Part shown: one piece after another, positions 21,870-32,931 of the stretch
Layout of the letters: each line of letters begins with the position of its first letter
Position numbering within the stretch: the first letter of the stretch is position 1
Assembly (NCBI GenBank): GCA_963576785.1
Contig: OY756144.1
Span: 620,001 to 684,000 of the forward strand
Direction of reading: 5' to 3'
From: Chlorophyllum brunneum
Lineage: Eukaryota > Basidiomycota > Agaricomycetes > Agaricales > Agaricaceae
Length of the DNA: 64,000 bases
The notes under the pieces: generated by a model
Seen by the model: only the letters and a program-made list of their open reading frames with translations
Database searches by the model: none
What the model was told of the DNA's origin: nothing
Translations under genes and position numbers: made by a program

Positions 21870-23664
21870 TCAATCATCTGCTTCTCCCTCTGTCTCGTTC
21901 GGATACTCTTTATCCGTGTCCCCACCATCCGAATGTTCATCCGAATCACCGTCCGTCTGTGACCTCAAACCATCCAGTCGCTTAGTATCCTTATCCTCGT
22001 TGTTCAATTCGTCACCCCTCCCCCAGCTGCTGAATACTGTTTTCGTCCTTGCTTTGTAGCAACTCTCAGCATGGGCAAGAGTACCTGTCCGACCTGTTGC
22101 CAACGACGATGGTATACCATGTGGCCTGGTTGACCGTAAACACCGTAAGCCCCGGTAGACACGATATGTGCTAGGTTGGGGAATATTTTGATCAGGAGCG
22201 TAGCAACAAACTCTTTGTGTGAGATGTGTGACCCGCCAACTTCGAGACAAGTTAGAGTAGAGGGAGATGCATCGAGTTCTCCTGCCCGGAGACGTCGAAT
22301 TAAACTCGAACGTTTAACAGAGTCGCAGGCATCGATATAGAGAAGAAGGCGTCGAAGTTTCAAACAGCCTCTTGCAAGAGGGACAAGGGATGACAACTTT
22401 GTCGACCCATAACCCGGGCGTTCGGAGATTAAATATAGGGAGGTGATATTGGGCCACCATTTCGCAACGTTCGCAGCGTCATCATGCGACAGGCCAGGAC
22501 AACGTGGGAGATTTATATCAACTTTTCGAAGTGCGGAGAACCCGGATATAAAAGGAAATATGTCAGAGGCCTCGAGGTTTAGGTCAAGCATCGAAGAGTA
22601 TGCAAATTGAATGTTTTGGAGGGAGCCGTGGTTAACATTCCCGTCCAAATCCTTCATGAATTCCCTCCACTTGTAGACGTCAGGTAGGCCGGCTGCTGAC
22701 TTCATGACGAGTTCTTCAAGTTTTGCGTTTCGAAATAGCGGGAAGAGTTTTGTTATGGTTAGATATTATAAGGGAGTGTAGCCTGGTGAACGAGCCTGTG
22801 ATGATTTTCTCCGCTGGATCTTCACTAGTCACCCGATCGGGATGGTATTCGAGGGTCAGTTTCTGAAGGTTCGGAAGTTCGCCGATGGGTAAAAGCACCT
22901 CGGGTGTGGCTCCTGGAATATGCAGAGTCCGCAGAGCCGACAAAAAATGGAGGTTGGTTATGAAAGACGACATCTGAGTCAGTTCCCCGTCCTGGTCCGT
23001 AGGGTTGAAACGGAAGTGATGAAGGGTGGAAGGGGAGAGCAAAATGGGCAGTGCATTGAAGAGACTGGCATGGGCTGGGTTCAGTCTTGGCATGTTAATT
23101 TCGACAGAGGTGAGTCTCTTGCCCAAAAAAAGACGCAGGTAAGGAAAATCTTCTTGAGGCCATGGCCTCCAATTCAACCACCGGAGGTTAGGAAGCAGCG
23201 GTTCGGGAAAGATATTAAGGGTTTGCAGGCTGGAAGGCTCGACGTCTAGGTAAAACATATGGAACACATGGACTCGTGAACTATATCGCTGGATCATTTG
23301 TATGTCAGATGGAGTGAGCCCCCGTCGGAGCAACTACCAAGGAGTTGGGTGACTTGGGGAAGGGCATGTGTTAAGTTACTCACCAGGCGTGTTTTATATA
23401 GGTAATGCGGATATGACACTATCTGTATCTCCCAGGCGTCTTCTGGCAAACACCTGAGGAGAGGGCTAATTGCATGCAGCTCGTACCAGAGATTGTCGAG
23501 CGCAGATTCTTTGAATGCGCGACATGTGCGGACCTCCTCTGATAAACTTGCATATAAAATGCTGTATCTCGGGAATCGTAAGGCAGTGGTGCATCTAAAA
23601 ATTGGAGGCGACGCTGCCTGATCACCTCGTCCACCTTGACAATCACAATGCTATTCCCTGCCAC
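21870..23664 (-). pseudogene. F-box/leucine-rich protein relic 1
   Basis: Basidiomycete F-box proteins link substrates to SCF ubiquitin ligases through an N-terminal F-box. This locus is a paralogue of the one at 32,932-34,697. After an intron ending at about 23,333 the frame runs LLRRGLTPSDIQMIQRYSSR, LLPNLRWLNW, RLTSVEINMPRLNPAH and so on, an LRR-like solenoid. It later continues with NAKLEELVMKSAAGLPD, FSALRKVDINLP, and an acidic tail DEHSDGGDTDKEYPNETEGE. Compared with relic 2 there are three frame-breaking losses. One is 32 bp inside the F-box helices (junction near 23,531). One is about 11 bp near 22,752-22,772. One is about 1 bp near 22,010-22,020, before the acidic tail. The F-box core (PTLAALARTCRAF in relic 2) is removed. 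A shortened expressed protein is possible but unlikely. Confidence 0.7.
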
Positions 23665-24129
23665 CGAACCGGGGCGGATCTTATAGTTTGACTTTGCGAG
23701 AAGTGATTCTCACATGTATTGTACATTTTTGTGCACAAGCAGCGGCCTTACGGTTACTATTGATTGGTTAGGTGGCACGGCTACTGGCAATGATGCGGCG
23801 AGTAGAGTTAAGCAGAGCCAAGAGCCGAGAGATTTGATCCGTCCTTGGTACCGAATACGGATAATCACGGGGAGGGGACAGTGTTGAGAAATACTTCTAA
23901 CTCGATGTTCGCGAAGGATTCGTGGTATCATCGTGGGAAAGGGAAGGTCATCGATGTGTGCAACTCACCACAACTGACGCGTACTGACACTTGTATCCAG
24001 CATTTCTAGAGTGCGATGACGATGATGGTTATGTACCCAAAGCCAAGGAAGATATTGGTCAGACAGCCTTGTGCTCTACGCTACCTATGTCTTCCGCCAT
24101 GGTGTCTTTCTTGTGGGTAACATGTTGAC
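23665..24129. other. intergenic, no supported gene
   Basis: No coding signal, repeat or RNA gene was recognised between the F-box relic and the sugar-transporter relic. Confidence 0.35.
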
Positions 24130-24680
24130 TCTGTGTTGTCCCGCGAAGATCCAGCGCTTGACATTGCAACGTCAATCGTTGCAAGACGGGTCATTGACAG
24201 TATTTGGCTGAAACTTGAAGGCGACGCTCCTCGTTGGTGCCGTCGTGTATACCTTGGGAGGTCCCATCCGAGCATTTACCACTGGGCTTTGGTCTATCGT
24301 ACTTGGACATATCACTGACGACTTCGGAGTTGTCCCTTTCTCGTATGCGCTGCTCTACCCACCCATCCCTCTACCCAGGCTGAAAGCTCCTTCCGTAAGG
24401 CTATTCTCCCTACCTATCAAAACGATTGTCACTCGGCCCGTCTCCAAGGTTGACCATATGAGCAGCGGGGGGCGTGTGCAGAGTTCACAGGAAATGTCCA
24501 TGGTTGCCCGTTATCTGTCGTACGCTGCCCGTTGGCCTCGTTTCCAGTCTTCAATGAGTGGGCTACTTCTACTCGTTCATCGATTCCAGTCTTTCCTAGA
24601 GAATATTCCTCTTTATCCCGTTTATCGTTACCGCTATTCTTGCGCCGGGATCATTCGTAATGCCTGGGTCTAAGGTCTGT
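24130..24680 (+). pseudogene. MFS sugar transporter relic
   Basis: Short collinear pieces match fungal major-facilitator sugar transporters. KATLLVGAVVYTLGGPIRAF continues into TTGLWSIVLG at 24,215-24,300, which is the region after the first GRRxxL loop. A later piece reads CAEFTGN, then VGYFYSFIDSSLS, a stop, and RIFLFIPFI at about 24,480-24,660. In intact proteins a tryptophan is expected where this stop (TAG) lies (SWRIPLF in the family), so TGG-to-TAG is the likely change. The pieces are in different frames and no full-length frame exists. The rest of the gene is missing. Confidence 0.5.
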
Positions 24681-25358
24681 GTCCTGAGCCAACTGGAGAT
24701 ACGTATAGTGACCACGCCCTCAATGAGAAATTGACAACAGTCGAGATGAGGCTACCATGTGTGTTGATATACACGGTGGGGACCTTGATCACTCGAAGGG
24801 GCCAGCAGAACCAAGAAGTGAAGGACAGGGACACATTTCCTCAATCGGCTCTCCTCTGTCTACGAGGCTTGGGGCCCAAGTACAACGTGAACCTGGAGAA
24901 GAGTGTGTTACATGACCTTTGTACGCAATATTATATAAACTTCTAACACCTGATTCCAAATGAGGCGTAGTACTATGATGTTGCCTTCACCTGAAACGCG
25001 ATGAAAGAAGCAAGTTTCGATGATGCCTAACTTGGAAGATGAAGAGAGAGAGGAGTGTGAATTTAATTATCAATAATGGCGTCAGGAAGGTATACCACAC
25101 ACCCACCACAGTATACTATCCCGGGATTCAAAGAGTGAAGCACGCCTCATGGCGTTCTGCAAGACCTGACTCACACTCCTTCAACTTACACCCAGCACCC
25201 ACCATGTCTCCGCTGGCTTTCCTCCACCTTGTCTTATACCAGGGCTACTTCACGATGTTATCAGGACTTAGACGTCTTTTTCTCTGGCCACGTCCACTCG
25301 CAGCAAGTAGAACTTGTATCCACTATGTAACTGCTAATCGTAATAGACCATCTCTAGG
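24681..25358. other. intergenic, possible first exon of the NACHT gene
   Basis: Apart from a frame at 25,201-25,330 (MSPLAFLHLVLYQGYF..., then LRRLFLWPRPLAAS) that could be an upstream exon of the NACHT gene, nothing is recognisable. The splice from that frame to the exon at 25,359 does not keep phase in my reading, so I leave it out. Confidence 0.3.
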
Positions 25359-27241
25359 ACAGCACGGAGCATACCGATACTGGGCCCTTCGAGGGAGCTC
25401 ACGACTTTGTCATTAAGGATTCTCTCTTCATGGACAGGCCAACCTTTGTCCGAAATTTCATGTCCGGCGAAACTGGTACCCATGTTGCCTTACCTGCGCT
25501 ATGGTTGACAGTATGAACATACTCTACAGCTCTTCAGGTTCTCGCCAAGGAAATGACCCGGGGCGCCGACAAGGACTCGCCTGAGCGTAATATGTCCCCT
25601 CGATGCCACCCTGGAACTCGGAAGAAAGTAACAAGGGAGATCGAGGAGTGGTTCATGAATAAAGGTCGCCGATCAGACCTTCTGTGGTTGTATGGGGCCG
25701 CCGGTGTGGGTAAATCCGCCGTTGCACAGACCATCGCCGAGTACGCGGACGATTGCAAGCGTCTCGGCGCTACATTCTTTTTCTCCTATCTCGGTGGCCG
25801 GACCAACTACGACAACTTCTGGATAACCATTGCGTATCAGCTCGCTGTGCGCATCCCGGAGTACCAAAAGCTAATAGGAAGACAGATCGACAGTGACCCC
25901 GACATTCTTCACAAAGCGCCTCGTGCACAGTTCGCACACCTCATCGTGGAGCCACTGTCTACTTTGTCTTCCTCCCCAAAATCTCTTATCATCATTGATG
26001 GCCTCGACGAATGCAAAAAGCAGGACGATCAACGCAACATGATCGATCTCATTGCCAACCTCATGCGCTCCACGCCCTCACCTCCTGTCGTGTGGATGAT
26101 CTGTAGCCGCCCGGAATATCACATTACCCAGCAGTTCCTCGAGGTCCCTAGCAAGTGCCGGAAACTAGTGCTTCCAATCGACGGCAAAGAAGCGAGAGAT
26201 GACGTCGCGTTGTTCGTCCGCTCTAGTTTCGCAGACATTCGTAAAAAGTATTCTGATATGGTCGGCGAATCATGGCCGTCCGATGCAGATGTCCGGGAAA
26301 TCTAAGAACGCCTCTGGATTTTTTGCCCTTGCTTCAACTGTTGTCCGATATATTGACGATCCAGAGCGCGATGACCCAGAAGCCCGACTTCGAACCGTCA
26401 TCCATCATCTACGTACGTCTCATCCAGCGGATGGAGAGAACCCAATGGCGAGGCTTGATCTTCTGTATACACATATACTTTCCGAAGTTCCCCCCACCAT
26501 TCTTTCTACCACAGTGCGAATCATCTACTCTCTTGACAAGCATCTCTCTACTCCCCCTGCTATACTCGTGGCCAACTTCCTCGGGATATCTCGTACGGAC
26601 TTCCACCGCGCTCTCAGAAAGCTCCATTCCATCTTACGAGTCCCATCCCCTGGAGATACCACTAAAACGTCCATCGAAATCCTCCATAAATCTTTTCGCG
26701 ACTACCTTCCAGATCCTGACCGTTCTGGGTGCTTTCACCGGACCCGAGGGGAGATTACGTGTGAAATCCTCCGCAGCTTTTATCGACTTACCTCTACGAC
26801 TCTGTACCCCCAAATCGACGTGTATACTAGGCCCGACTTTAACCTCACATGGAGGCCATCCAAGCCGAATGAGGAAACTGAACTCCATAGCGATCTATTT
26901 TTTTACTGTGGAACACTCGTAGTACATCATATCTCCACCCGCGATGACACTGATGAAGATACGCTGGCTACCATTCGTGACTTGGATTACAACCTAGTAG
27001 CGGGTGTACAATACTACTCTGGTAGTGTCCTTGCCAACTGGAATTTCTGTCGATGGCTTACTGCAGGGGTGCGTATCCTCAACAGTGATATCTTGCTGAG
27101 GCTGATATAGTACAATCGTAGCCTCAAGTCCACGACTTGAAGGATATGGTCCGCATCAAGCCCGTAAACGACACTGACTGGAAGCTTGTGGAACATATCC
27201 GTAGCCGGGTTCGAGGTGCACGTCCTGTGCCAGTTGAGTAG
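25359..27241 (+). pseudogene. NACHT-domain (fungal NLR-type) protein with a 2-bp frameshift
   Basis: This is a STAND NTPase of the kind used by fungi in non-self recognition. After an acceptor at 25,358 the exon reads DSTEHTDTGPFEGAHDFVIK. A GTACCC...CTACAG intron leads to ALQVLAKEMTRGAD, then the RCHPGTR motif typical just before NACHT domains. Walker A is GAAGVGKSA (about 25,696-25,722) and Walker B is LIIIDGLDEC (about 25,984-26,013); ICSRPE fits the sensor-1 region. At about 26,300-26,305 the frame stops (DVREI, stop). A shift continues it perfectly as KNASGFFALASTVVRYIDDP, as if one CT of a CTCT had been lost. The frame then runs to the last exon (intron 27,069-27,121, phase 0) and ends ...RPVPVE at TAG 27,239-27,241. 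No WD40, ankyrin or TPR repeats follow, so it would be a repeat-less NACHT protein of about 620 residues. A sequencing error could also explain the shift. Confidence 0.8.
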
Positions 27242-28199
27242 AGTGGCTTCCAGTTTTGTGTCCTCTGCAGTCTGATTTAGTTCATTTAGGATCTATCCTT
27301 TGAGGATGAATCAATTCCTTCCAAAATCGAGTACGTAATAATACTTCTTGCATGACCGCGTCATTGATCTGTTGCTCTACAGTCCGCCTTACTATTTTTT
27401 CCTTGGATATAACAGTGGAAGCGTATTAGGAGTCTGTCGAGGCTCGCAAAATATTAAGTTCTACTCGGCGAAATGCCCTTTTACACTCAAAAAAATTTAG
27501 GTAGTGTTGGCATCATCGTTGTGACAAGGTCGATCAACCAGACATAAGCTTAATCCACTGAATATATATTTACCCTCTGTCAAAATGTGAACCCGAGGGC
27601 TTGACAGCGGGAGCACGGCCGTCCGACGTCCATGCTGCATCCATCAGATATTGATGGACACCTCTGACAAACACCTATCTGAGTTCATGAAATCGGGAAC
27701 ACCCTATGTACGACTACAGACACAAAAAAAGTTTGAACAGGATGCCAAAACGTGAGGACAGCGAACAGAGGTGTGATTAACAGAGTGTGTGTATAGATGA
27801 GAGTTGACGACGGGCAGTGACGTTGTTGCGGTTGACAATGGCCTTATAGTTGACCGCTGTGTACCATGTGGACGAGGATGGTTATAGAGGGTCATTGGGT
27901 TGGTGGGGGTATTGTATCGCTGGGTGAGGTCACCTCCCACTAGCACCGTGTGAAGTAGATGCAGGAGGCGAGGCCCTGGAGTGAGGCAGACGTCGTTGGT
28001 AAAAGAGCATGGCATACTGGAAGATGAACATCTGCCCAGAGACAGGAAATAAGGAGAGAGAGGAGCCCCTTACGTCTCCAGTGTGTCTTAGACGGAAGAT
28101 TCTAAGCGTGTGCATATTTCCCAGTCTATAGCCCACTCATCCAATGCATAGTCTCGAAAAATCTGATCATGTAAAAATTTGTTGTACTAACGTCGCTGC
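27242..28199. other. intergenic, no supported gene
   Basis: Frames at 27,704-28,136 (-) are Ser/His/Thr-rich without motifs. No RNA gene or repeat was recognised. Unit C of the DUF6533 array begins at about 28,200. Confidence 0.35.
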
Positions 28200-28559
28200 G
28201 ATCAGTGATCGTGTAAGTATGATTTCTAGGGTAAATATATCTCAAAGGGATACGAAAAGTGAGCCGATTTGTATCCCCAGGATACTTGTATCAGTATCAG
28301 CCTACACGGTGAGTATGCCTTCTCAGAGCTAATGCTGAAGTTCGATACTAACTGGATCACTTCAAGGTGCTGTTATGGTAACGAAGTTAGCGTACGCTAG
28401 CATTATATTTAAAAACAGTTTATATTCGGAAATAAGTGTTACGTTCCTCGCAACTCACTCAAGCACACCCTTGTATGCCAAGCAGGTGTCACCCATTCAT
28501 CAGAACCCTGTTTGTCCTGTACGCAACTCAAAGGGTGTAGACTTTGGATATATTTGGTT

Positions 28560-29940
28560 GCTGATATAGAAGCGTAGCCTTTTACAGTAATAGAATTTCC
28601 ATCTATAATTACCATGGGTGTATCCCTCCCATTTTCACTAACAATTAGTGCAACGCCCTCGAGATACATATATATACCCGGAATCTACTCCTATCCATGG
28701 ATGCTACATGGGCAGATCTCCTGACTGTCGTCTACCTTCGCGCAAGGACTGGGGTCTCCCTGAACCCTTTTCCTCGTACGTCCTGATTGATATCCCTGCA
28801 AGCCACCTAAGCTGGTTAGCAGCAGTGAGGGCTCCTTACACGACGGCGATCCGGCTCTAATGACAAGTTCCAAACTTATTTGTGTCTTGCGAGAAGGATT
28901 CCATTGAGATGGGATGGATTCACAAGGCTGAGAACGTTCGAGTTTGTACTTTATGATTTCTACCGCGACACCACATTATTTTCCGACTCTGAGTGTCTCA
29001 TTTTCCCAAGTCCGTTATGTTTGGTTTTCGGTATTCTCCACTGTCCGTTTCACATAGATCATGTCAATGTCAACGACAACGAGTCTCTGCGAATCTGCCT
29101 GATCCTTCGAAAATTCCGTGTCATTGTTGGGTGCTTGGGCCTAGAAGGGCCAACGCTACCCCGAAGCCAGAACTGAGGACGGCACAGATGCCCCGCGTAT
29201 GCTATTGCAGAGTGTACCGGTCTTCCCCCCTTCACACTCGAGGGGCTTTCATCCGTATCCGTACCGGGGACCATGCTCGATCCTTAATATTCGGGGCATG
29301 GGTTGTAGCCTGACCCAAAGCGTGCTACATGAAAAATGTCCACACCCCACTTCTATCAATTCGCGGTTGTAATATATCTAATTATTGTTGTAGGGGGACT
29401 GGACGGCCAGCCCCCGGACATCACCACTACGGCTTGGCACTCACACCTTCGAATTCCAAAAGGTGAAGTTGCATCCCATGCAACTCTAAAGCTGATTTGT
29501 TCTCTCACATGTATCCGGGATACATCAGCTGCGGCGTCCTGCATCGAGGTCTCCAACGACCTCGTGCCATAATAATCATGCAATAGTTATCCTGCCGTTC
29601 TTGCCATTGCGGCCGGATACATACATCGCCAAGTTGATTGTCATCGCTCGATCATGGGTGGCCCTTTTGAGGCAATAATACTCTGGCAGCTGCCAGTCTC
29701 TCCGAGGAATTGTTCATTCTTCTTTCGTAGGAGTATCATCCCCCAACAAACACGAAGTTCATACGTGCACCCTCCTACGATGTCTATCGTGGCATTCAAG
29801 GGTAGAACTTCGTTGCGTGCGAAGGTTGTTTAAAATTACCTCTTTAAGCCCTGTTGCTTATCTGTTGCATGACTCGGCAGGAGCAGACGTTTGGCTTTCG
29901 CGTGACATGATGAGGCCAAAACGCACAAAGCAGATTTGTT
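28560..29940 (+). pseudogene. conserved module upstream of DUF6533 copy C (coding status unclear)
   Basis: Counterpart of the segments before copies A, B and D. Around 29,400-29,470 a frame reads GGLDGQPPDITTTAWHSHLR and continues IPKGEVASHATLKL. Further on, AVLAIAAGYIHRQV (about 29,596-29,640) matches AVPAIALGYITKLT in copy D. A TATA-like ATACATATATATACCC lies near 28,665. Frames are interrupted, so it is either a decayed gene or a conserved non-coding element. Confidence 0.35.
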
Positions 29941-29947
29941 GTGCAAG

Positions 29948-29955
29948 TATATAAA
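29948..29955 (+). promoter_or_regulatory. TATA box of DUF6533 copy C
   Basis: AAGTATATAAAGTG core, 54 bp before the ATG at 30010. Confidence 0.7.
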
Positions 29956-30009
29956 GTGCTCATTGTTACGAAGGAATGACAGCCCCATTCTTTGCCAACG
30001 CTCTTGAAG

Positions 30010-31927
30010 ATGTCGATTGAGGGCTACTCTGATGCTGAGATAGTGAAAGCCTACTCGCTAAATCAGCCTGTGGCTTACACATATGGTACGTCATCTTGTT
30101 GCCCAACGGGATTCGCAGTGCGAACTTACTCCCTACGGTAGTGGCTGCGATTACACTGATTGCATATGATTCCCTGATATTATTTCATCGGGAGGTAAGC
30201 GTGCCAAGGCAATACGAATTTATTACTGACCCTCTTTTCAAGGTCAAATACATTTACAGGTACTGTCACCACCGATCGAGTCGGACGTAGTCCCGCCATC
30301 CAACGTTCACTAATCAACTATCAGGGGTCCCCAAACTCTCGTAAAATGGATATATATATTGGTGAAAATGTCGGGACTGGTGATATTTCTGTAAGTCGAT
30401 GACTTTGAATATCGGTGACCCTCTGAACTTTGTCCGCAGCCTTAATTATTTTGGTAGGTTTATTCTACAGAGTACATCCCCCCGGTTCACTAAACTCGGC
30501 AGCATATGTAACACCGCCAAAAACACCCACTGTGCGTATCCTACCTTTCTCCCGTACACAAAGTCTCACGACACCTCTAGCTGTAGGTACACCAGATATC
30601 GGAGAGCGGCTTGAAGGCTGAAATAAATCCAGGTGTCTTGTAAGGCAATGGGTTGCTGCTTTGTAAGTAACAGATCGGCGTGTGTTCTCAGACTAAAAAC
30701 TGGCACTAGCTTTTTCGAGGTTGTCGATACAGCGGTAATCAAGACACTTCTTGTCCTGCGCTTGCGAGCATTATATCAAAATAACAGAAAAGGTCAACCT
30801 TCCCCAGATCCGCGTCCACACTGATCTGACCAGCTTTAACATGTACAGTGGCCATTCTTCTCTACTTCTTGACTGTGTGTAAGGGGACTATTTATCTAGT
30901 TATGAAGTTCTTCCTTGATTTACTTTGACGGTTTAGTGGAACTGATTGTACGTCTGGAGTAGCAATCTTGGGATCTCCCTTCCCCCTGACTTGCTGGTAC
31001 AGAGTGCAGGATATGCCTATGGAATGACGGGTGCCCAATTTCAACAATACCTCGTGTCTCCTGCTCCAATACCAGGTTGCCCTTTGGGACCAGGAAAGCA
31101 AATGCGTCATTTCGGTGCCCCGACAACAGTATGGTTCGTCCTTCCGTCCATTCGAGGTCTGCGAGAAATTGAAACCATCAGCAGGGCTACTAGAATGACG
31201 AGTAATAGTAAGTAGACATCCGGCTGTCAGGGATGTACTTCTCTCTAATATTCGAGAAGGCGTAGAAGTTATTCTCCTGCTTATGGCCTTATACCGGACC
31301 TTGACAGAAGCCGAAAAGTACTTCGACAGGGGTTGGAGGAATATACACCAGCTTGCACCTGTGCTATATGTATTCTATCGTGACGGAACCATTTTCTACA
31401 TACCGTACGTACGATCCAGTTGAGTGTCGCTTTCCATTCATAAGCTGATGGTTGTAATAGCATTTGCGGTGAGACATTGACTCTTAGATTCAACATCCAG
31501 CCAGCCTGACTCGTACTACGTAATTTAGTCCTCAGTATGTTTGGTTTTGTAGCTACACTTACCAGCTTTACTGTACGATTCACCTGCTCAAACTGGGAAG
31601 GGTGAGTGATCCTCTGCCTTATGCGTGGATGATCTTTGGACTGACGAAGCAATTTAGTTGGCTTGGAATAGCCTACTATATTACTGTATGGACGGGGTTC
31701 CCACTGTTGCTCTATCTATTAACCACGGATTACAGGGCACCCGACTGATCATGAATATTCGTGCAACCGGATTCAAATTCACGACTAGCATGATGACAAC
31801 GCAGGAGGTTTCAGCATTAGCCTTTCATCATGACGATGCACAATCGGAGTCGGAAGAAGAACCAATTGAGATTATCAATGCCGGGAGTATGGAAGTTCCA
31901 AAGTTCAAGGGAAAGACTGCTGCCTGA
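30010..31927 (+). CDS. DUF6533-type multi-pass membrane protein, copy C
   Basis: The best-resolved member. Exon 1 (30010-30085) encodes MSIEGYSDAEIVKAYSLN then QPVAYTY. Exon 2 (30142-30194) gives VAAITLIAYDSLILFHRE in phase 1. Exon 3 (30243-30259, 17 nt) gives VKYIYR. Exon 4 (30325-30390) gives GPQTLVKWIYILVKMSGLVIF. Exon 5 (30440-30453) is a 14-nt microexon giving LNYF. Downstream exons include KTLLVLRLRALYQNNRK and APVLYVFYRDGTIFYIP. The C-terminus (LIMNIRATGFKFTTSMM, then an acidic stretch) ends in KFKGKTAA at TGA 31925-31927. Positions 30067-31281 are nearly identical to copy A, with both borders inside exons. Several hydrophobic helices point to a membrane location. The function of this family is not known. 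Confidence 0.7.
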
Positions 31928-32020
31928 AAGAAAGCTGCAGTGCTTTTTGAAGAACAAGAGTTGTATTGAGTGTAATTACTACGGACTAGAGATATATATG
32001 ATAGGTATAAGCATCGTGAC

Positions 32021-32931
32021 ACAGGGTGGCAGACGTAAATATGCTATCTGATGCGCCAGGAGGACGTATTTTCGAGAGGGGTGCCTACTCGGAGACGTGA
32101 ACGGGATTCCATGTGAGATACAAGAGCACTCAGTTTTTTTTTCGGAACCATGGGTAGCACCATCACTGTTCTCGACCAACGAGCCAGCTAAGGTGCAACG
32201 CGCAATTTGGTCCTAGGGGTATCGGTCTGCTGTACGCGAGGTGCGAATGTCCTTCGTTACATTTCACTCTTATGCACATCATTCCTCGAGGAAGTAGATG
32301 GTTTACTGGAAACAGAAGGAAGGAAATATTATCATAGTCAGTAGGTTAGATAGTGTAGCAATGAATGAATCACCGGGATATAACACAGTTCCGTAAACAG
32401 TGGCGAATATCTCCAACACCAATAATCGATTGCCGACCCTGCTCATCCAGAATCATTGTTCACAAAACGATATTTCTAAGGATAGCGATTACTCGATTTC
32501 TACAGCTCCAGTCAAAAAGCTCTACCCTGAGCCGAGACACCCTGACGGAACGCTTCCTCCGCCCTGACAGCCGCGAGACTACTCCTCATTAATGATCATA
32601 TGTGGTGGTTGTAGCTTGATGCATTTCCTCTTTACGACATGATTCTTGCGTATTATGCCATTCCCAGTGACCACGAGATGTCACCAAAAATAATTTTACT
32701 GTGCATCTCAATATCGTGACCCAAACCCTAAGCAATCCTGGGCGGATAAGCGATTACCTCATTCAGGCTCTCGCAGCCTCTAACCTGAGGCGATCACTAG
32801 ACCGCTCTTTGAACCTCTGCCATCTTTGAACTCTCCGGATGCCATACCAATACCATGAGATCCTTGCGCAATGACCAGCTCATTAACTCAGAGATAGTTA
32901 CAACAGGCGATATAAGATATGTAATATTGGT
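32021..32931. other. spacer between unit C and the F-box relic 2
   Basis: About 0.9 kb without a supported gene. Several short frames are present. Nothing matches the shorter spacer after copy B that I could align by eye. Confidence 0.35.

Larger units (their letters stand above)
28200..32020 (+). repeat. DUF6533 repeat unit C
   Basis: This is the counterpart of unit A (about 14,130-18,010). Within the nearly identical tract the offset is exactly 14,065 bp and there are no indels. It contains the upstream module, a TATA box and the DUF6533 gene, and is followed by an F-box relic, as copy B is. Unit ends are approximate. Confidence 0.7.
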
